Positions 11,235-13,369 of a DNA stretch of 13,369 bases are shown piece after piece; the first letter of the stretch is position 1; every line of letters starts with the position of its first letter. The notes beneath the pieces were generated by a model. The model worked only from the letters and a program-made list of their open reading frames with translations. It was not told the DNA's origin and did no database searches. The DNA lies in the NCBI GenBank assembly GCA_017500625.1, contig JAFVYX010000216.1, forward strand, positions 1 through 13,369, given 5' to 3'. This stretch comes from Clostridia bacterium (lineage in GTDB: Bacteria; Bacillota_A; Clostridia; Oscillospirales; CAG-272). The position numbers were made by a program, and so were the translations under genes.

Positions 11235-13369
11235 ATGAAAAAATCACTTCTTCGTCTTTTGGCGCTCTGCCTGATGCTGGCCATGCTTGTGCCGCTTGCG
11301 GCCGCTTGTGGCCAAGGGCCGAGCGATCCCAACGATTCGGATCCGACGGACACCACCCTGCCCGGCGGTACCACCATCGCGGGGCCGACCGACGGTTATA
11401 AGACCGATCTTTCCGGCGTGAGCTTCACGGAGATCTCCGCGGACGCGCTGGCGGGCTACACCGTTGTGTATTCCGAGCTGGCGTCGGTGGACGCTCTGGC
11501 GCTGGCCAATGCGGTTGCCGCGGCCGTCAAGGAGGCCACGGGGGTCGAGCTTCCCGTCGTTTCCGACCGCGTGGCGTACGGCACGGCCGCTCCCACCAAC
11601 GCCAAGGAGATCCGCGTCGGCATCACCAACCGTGATACGAACTACGGCTGGCTCCGTTATCACGACTACCGCATCGAGAAGAACGGTGAGTCGCTGGTGT
11701 TGGCCGCCGGCGGTGACGAGGCCCTGGAGGCCGCGGTCGAGGTCTTCACGGAGGAGCTTCTGGCCAATGCCAAGCTTCGTCTGCCCTCCTCGGCTGTCGA
11801 GTACCTCGCGTACTACGCTGCCGAGACCCTCTATCTTAACGGTGTTTCGATCGAGAATTACGTCATTGTCCGCGATACCGATAACGCTACGGTGGCTGTC
11901 TATCTCCAGCAGCAGATCCGCAACCTCTGCGGCATCACGATCCCGATGGCGCTTGATACCGCGGCCGAGAGCCGTTACGAGATCCTGATCGGTAACCTCT
12001 CGCGTCCCGGCGTCACCTATCCCGAGTCGGGGACCTATTTGGTCAAGCAGGTCGGCACCAAGGTCGTCCTCGGCGGTGTCGGTGAGAACGCCGGCTACGC
12101 GGCCACCATGGACTTTGTGGCCAACACGCTGAAGTACGATAAGGACAAGACGGGTGCCTCGCTGGCGATCTCGGTCAAGACGACCGAGGCCACCCACCTG
12201 CTTGCCGGCCTTTACAAGCTGAACCTTGACGACGAGTTCTCCAGCATGGTCGAGGCGCAGGGCACGATCTACAACGCCCAGTCGGTGTACGATCGCTTTA
12301 TGGCCGCCAAGGGTGAGCTTCCCGATGAGGTCACCGTCCTTAAGCCCTTTGAGGTCGAGGACTATCCTCTGTCGCTTCTCAACCAGGTCTTCGTTTCGCC
12401 CACCAAGGGTGACGACAGAAACCCCGGCACCGAGGAGGCCCCCAAGAAGACCATTACGGCGGCTCTTGAGAACGTCAACCTGACCAAGGGCGGCGTTGTC
12501 TGGCTGATGGGCGGCACCTATGAGCTGACCGATGAGATCTACGTCGGCAGCACCCATTCGGGCACCGCAACCTCTCCTCTCTTTATTAAAGCGTGGAAGG
12601 ACGAGGTCCCCGTGCTGACCAGCAACAAGAAGCTGGATACCAGCGCCGAGAAGTGGGAGTACCTTGACGAGAACGCCAACTCCGACGTCTGGAACCGCAT
12701 TCCCGAGGGGGCGCGTGACGAGATCATGTACACCACGCTGGAGATCCAGGGCTGGGACGACGGCGACATCGCCGAGATCACCAAGGAGAACGGCCCGCCC
12801 CGTCTCTACGTCGGCGATACCCAGTACAGTCTGGCGCGTTATCCCAACAGCGATGCTCCTCTGGATCTGCTTTACTTCGGTGAGATCTACGATACCGGCT
12901 CGGTCTACAACGTTACGGGCTCCGACCTGTATCCCGAGTGGGTCAAGCGCGCGGTCGAGCTTCCCGACGGTGCCTCCACCGCGATCGGCTGGGAGGTCGG
13001 TGTTCTGAACTCCCTGATGAACAAGGGGCCTCTGGATGCCGAGGAGCGCGTCAAGGCCGACGAGATGGCCGAGGAGATCCTCTCCTGGGTCAACACGGGT
13101 GAGATCTGGTACTTCGGCTCCACCTTTGAGAGCTGGGAGTTCGGCCACTACAAGCTGGCTCTCACGCACACCGAGGCGGGCGTTACCACCACCTGGGGTC
13201 ACAAGGCCGACCTTGACGAGGACGGCGTTCTGGACGATTGCTGGTACCTCGGCTATCCCCGCGCCTTCCACGGCGACGACAAGGGTACCTTCGGTAACGG
13301 CACGATGACGAAATACGTCTTCCACCCCGATATGAACAAGGGCGGTACCTTCTACACCCTGAATACCCC
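11235..13369 (+). CDS. Secreted lipoprotein with duplicated accessory domain and right-handed beta-helix start (3' partial)
   Basis: The frame is open from the ATG at 11235 to the window end (711 codons). GAAAGGA lies about 9 bases upstream. Residues 1-24 are a lipoprotein signal (KK, hydrophobic core, LAAAC) with the lipidated Cys at 25, followed by an Asp/Thr/Pro/Gly linker to about 60. Residues 72-176 and 207-300 are similar to each other: both run from a YxxxY/VIVR strand through a helix ending in ATGVELPVV or CGITIPMAL, an EIRVGITNR or EILIGNLSR strand, and a C-terminal AA..F....L helix. Each resembles the N-terminal accessory domain of GH20/GH67 enzymes. From 385 the VSPTKGDDRNPGT...GGVVWLMGGTYEL block is the classic first turn of a pectate-lyase-like right-handed beta-helix. 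DLDEDGVLDD (659-668) looks like a calcium loop. It probably binds or cleaves polysaccharide at the cell surface; any active site is outside the window. Confidence 0.9.
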   Translation, partial: MKKSLLRLLALCLMLAMLVPLAAACGQGPSDPNDSDPTDTTLPGGTTIAGPTDGYKTDLSGVSFTEISADALAGYTVVYSELASVDALALANAVAAAVKEATGVELPVVSDRVAYGTAAPTNAKEIRVGITNRDTNYGWLRYHDYRIEKNGESLVLAAGGDEALEAAVEVFTEELLANAKLRLPSSAVEYLAYYAAETLYLNGVSIENYVIVRDTDNATVAVYLQQQIRNLCGITIPMALDTAAESRYEILIGNLSRPGVTYPESGTYLVKQVGTKVVLGGVGENAGYAATMDFVANTLKYDKDKTGASLAISVKTTEATHLLAGLYKLNLDDEFSSMVEAQGTIYNAQSVYDRFMAAKGELPDEVTVLKPFEVEDYPLSLLNQVFVSPTKGDDRNPGTEEAPKKTITAALENVNLTKGGVVWLMGGTYELTDEIYVGSTHSGTATSPLFIKAWKDEVPVLTSNKKLDTSAEKWEYLDENANSDVWNRIPEGARDEIMYTTLEIQGWDDGDIAEITKENGPPRLYVGDTQYSLARYPNSDAPLDLLYFGEIYDTGSVYNVTGSDLYPEWVKRAVELPDGASTAIGWEVGVLNSLMNKGPLDAEERVKADEMAEEILSWVNTGEIWYFGSTFESWEFGHYKLALTHTEAGVTTTWGHKADLDEDGVLDDCWYLGYPRAFHGDDKGTFGNGTMTKYVFHPDMNKGGTFYTLNT

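Noticed and set aside
11244..13325. A 693-codon open frame on the minus strand opposite the lipoprotein gene
   Set aside because: The plus strand has a lipoprotein signal, a consensus promoter and domain-like sequence. The minus frame has no ribosome binding site and repetitive composition.

Overview
The window looks like a GC-rich, strictly anaerobic member of the Firmicutes, most likely an uncultured gut-type clostridium. The evidence is an oxygen-sensitive class III ribonucleotide reductase, strong GGAGG-type ribosome binding sites, consensus sigma-A promoters, a clostridial-style lipoprotein signal, and a UPF0237/UPF0210 (ACT/DUF711) pair. The lineage is inferred from gene content, not from a marker gene. 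Coding is dense: nine complete protein genes, two genes cut by the window ends, and one tRNA.

Left part (1-2055): the 3' end of nrdD (class III RNR), whose C-terminus carries a fused glutaredoxin/thioredoxin-like domain, is followed 3 bases later by a thioredoxin reductase gene. Together they look like a self-contained electron delivery chain for dNTP synthesis. The reductase has the CAIC redox centre but lacks the usual NADPH-phosphate motif. A bidirectional terminator separates it from a convergent 66-residue orphan gene.

Repeat/tRNA part (about 2114-2807): roughly 570 bases without a credible gene, packed with hairpins. It holds two copies of a 67-bp palindromic element, then two tandem copies of a module of about 140 bp. 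The modules share constant connector segments, while their hairpin arms differ in sequence but keep pairing. They abut a tRNA-Gly(CCC) gene on the minus strand that has its own consensus promoter and terminator. Parts of the modules echo the tRNA itself. This is the most unusual part of the window.

Middle part (2831-7395, minus strand): one apparent operon with an extended -10 promoter. The order is a DUF5058 membrane protein, a second multi-pass membrane protein, a membrane-anchored M20 metallopeptidase, an ACT-domain protein and a DUF711/UPF0210 protein. A transport-plus-hydrolysis function for an amino-acid conjugate or peptide is plausible but unproven. Two starts here are non-ATG (GTG and TTG).

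Right part (7510-13369): a histidine phosphatase gene on the plus strand with a consensus promoter converges on a large cytoplasmic glycoside-hydrolase-like gene, with a shared bidirectional terminator. The hydrolase is transcribed divergently from a secreted lipoprotein that runs off the window end. The lipoprotein carries two tandem copies of a glycosidase-accessory-like domain and the start of a right-handed beta-helix. The divergent intergenic region contains two good promoters and a 16-bp near-palindrome between them, which fits a co-regulated polysaccharide-use locus.
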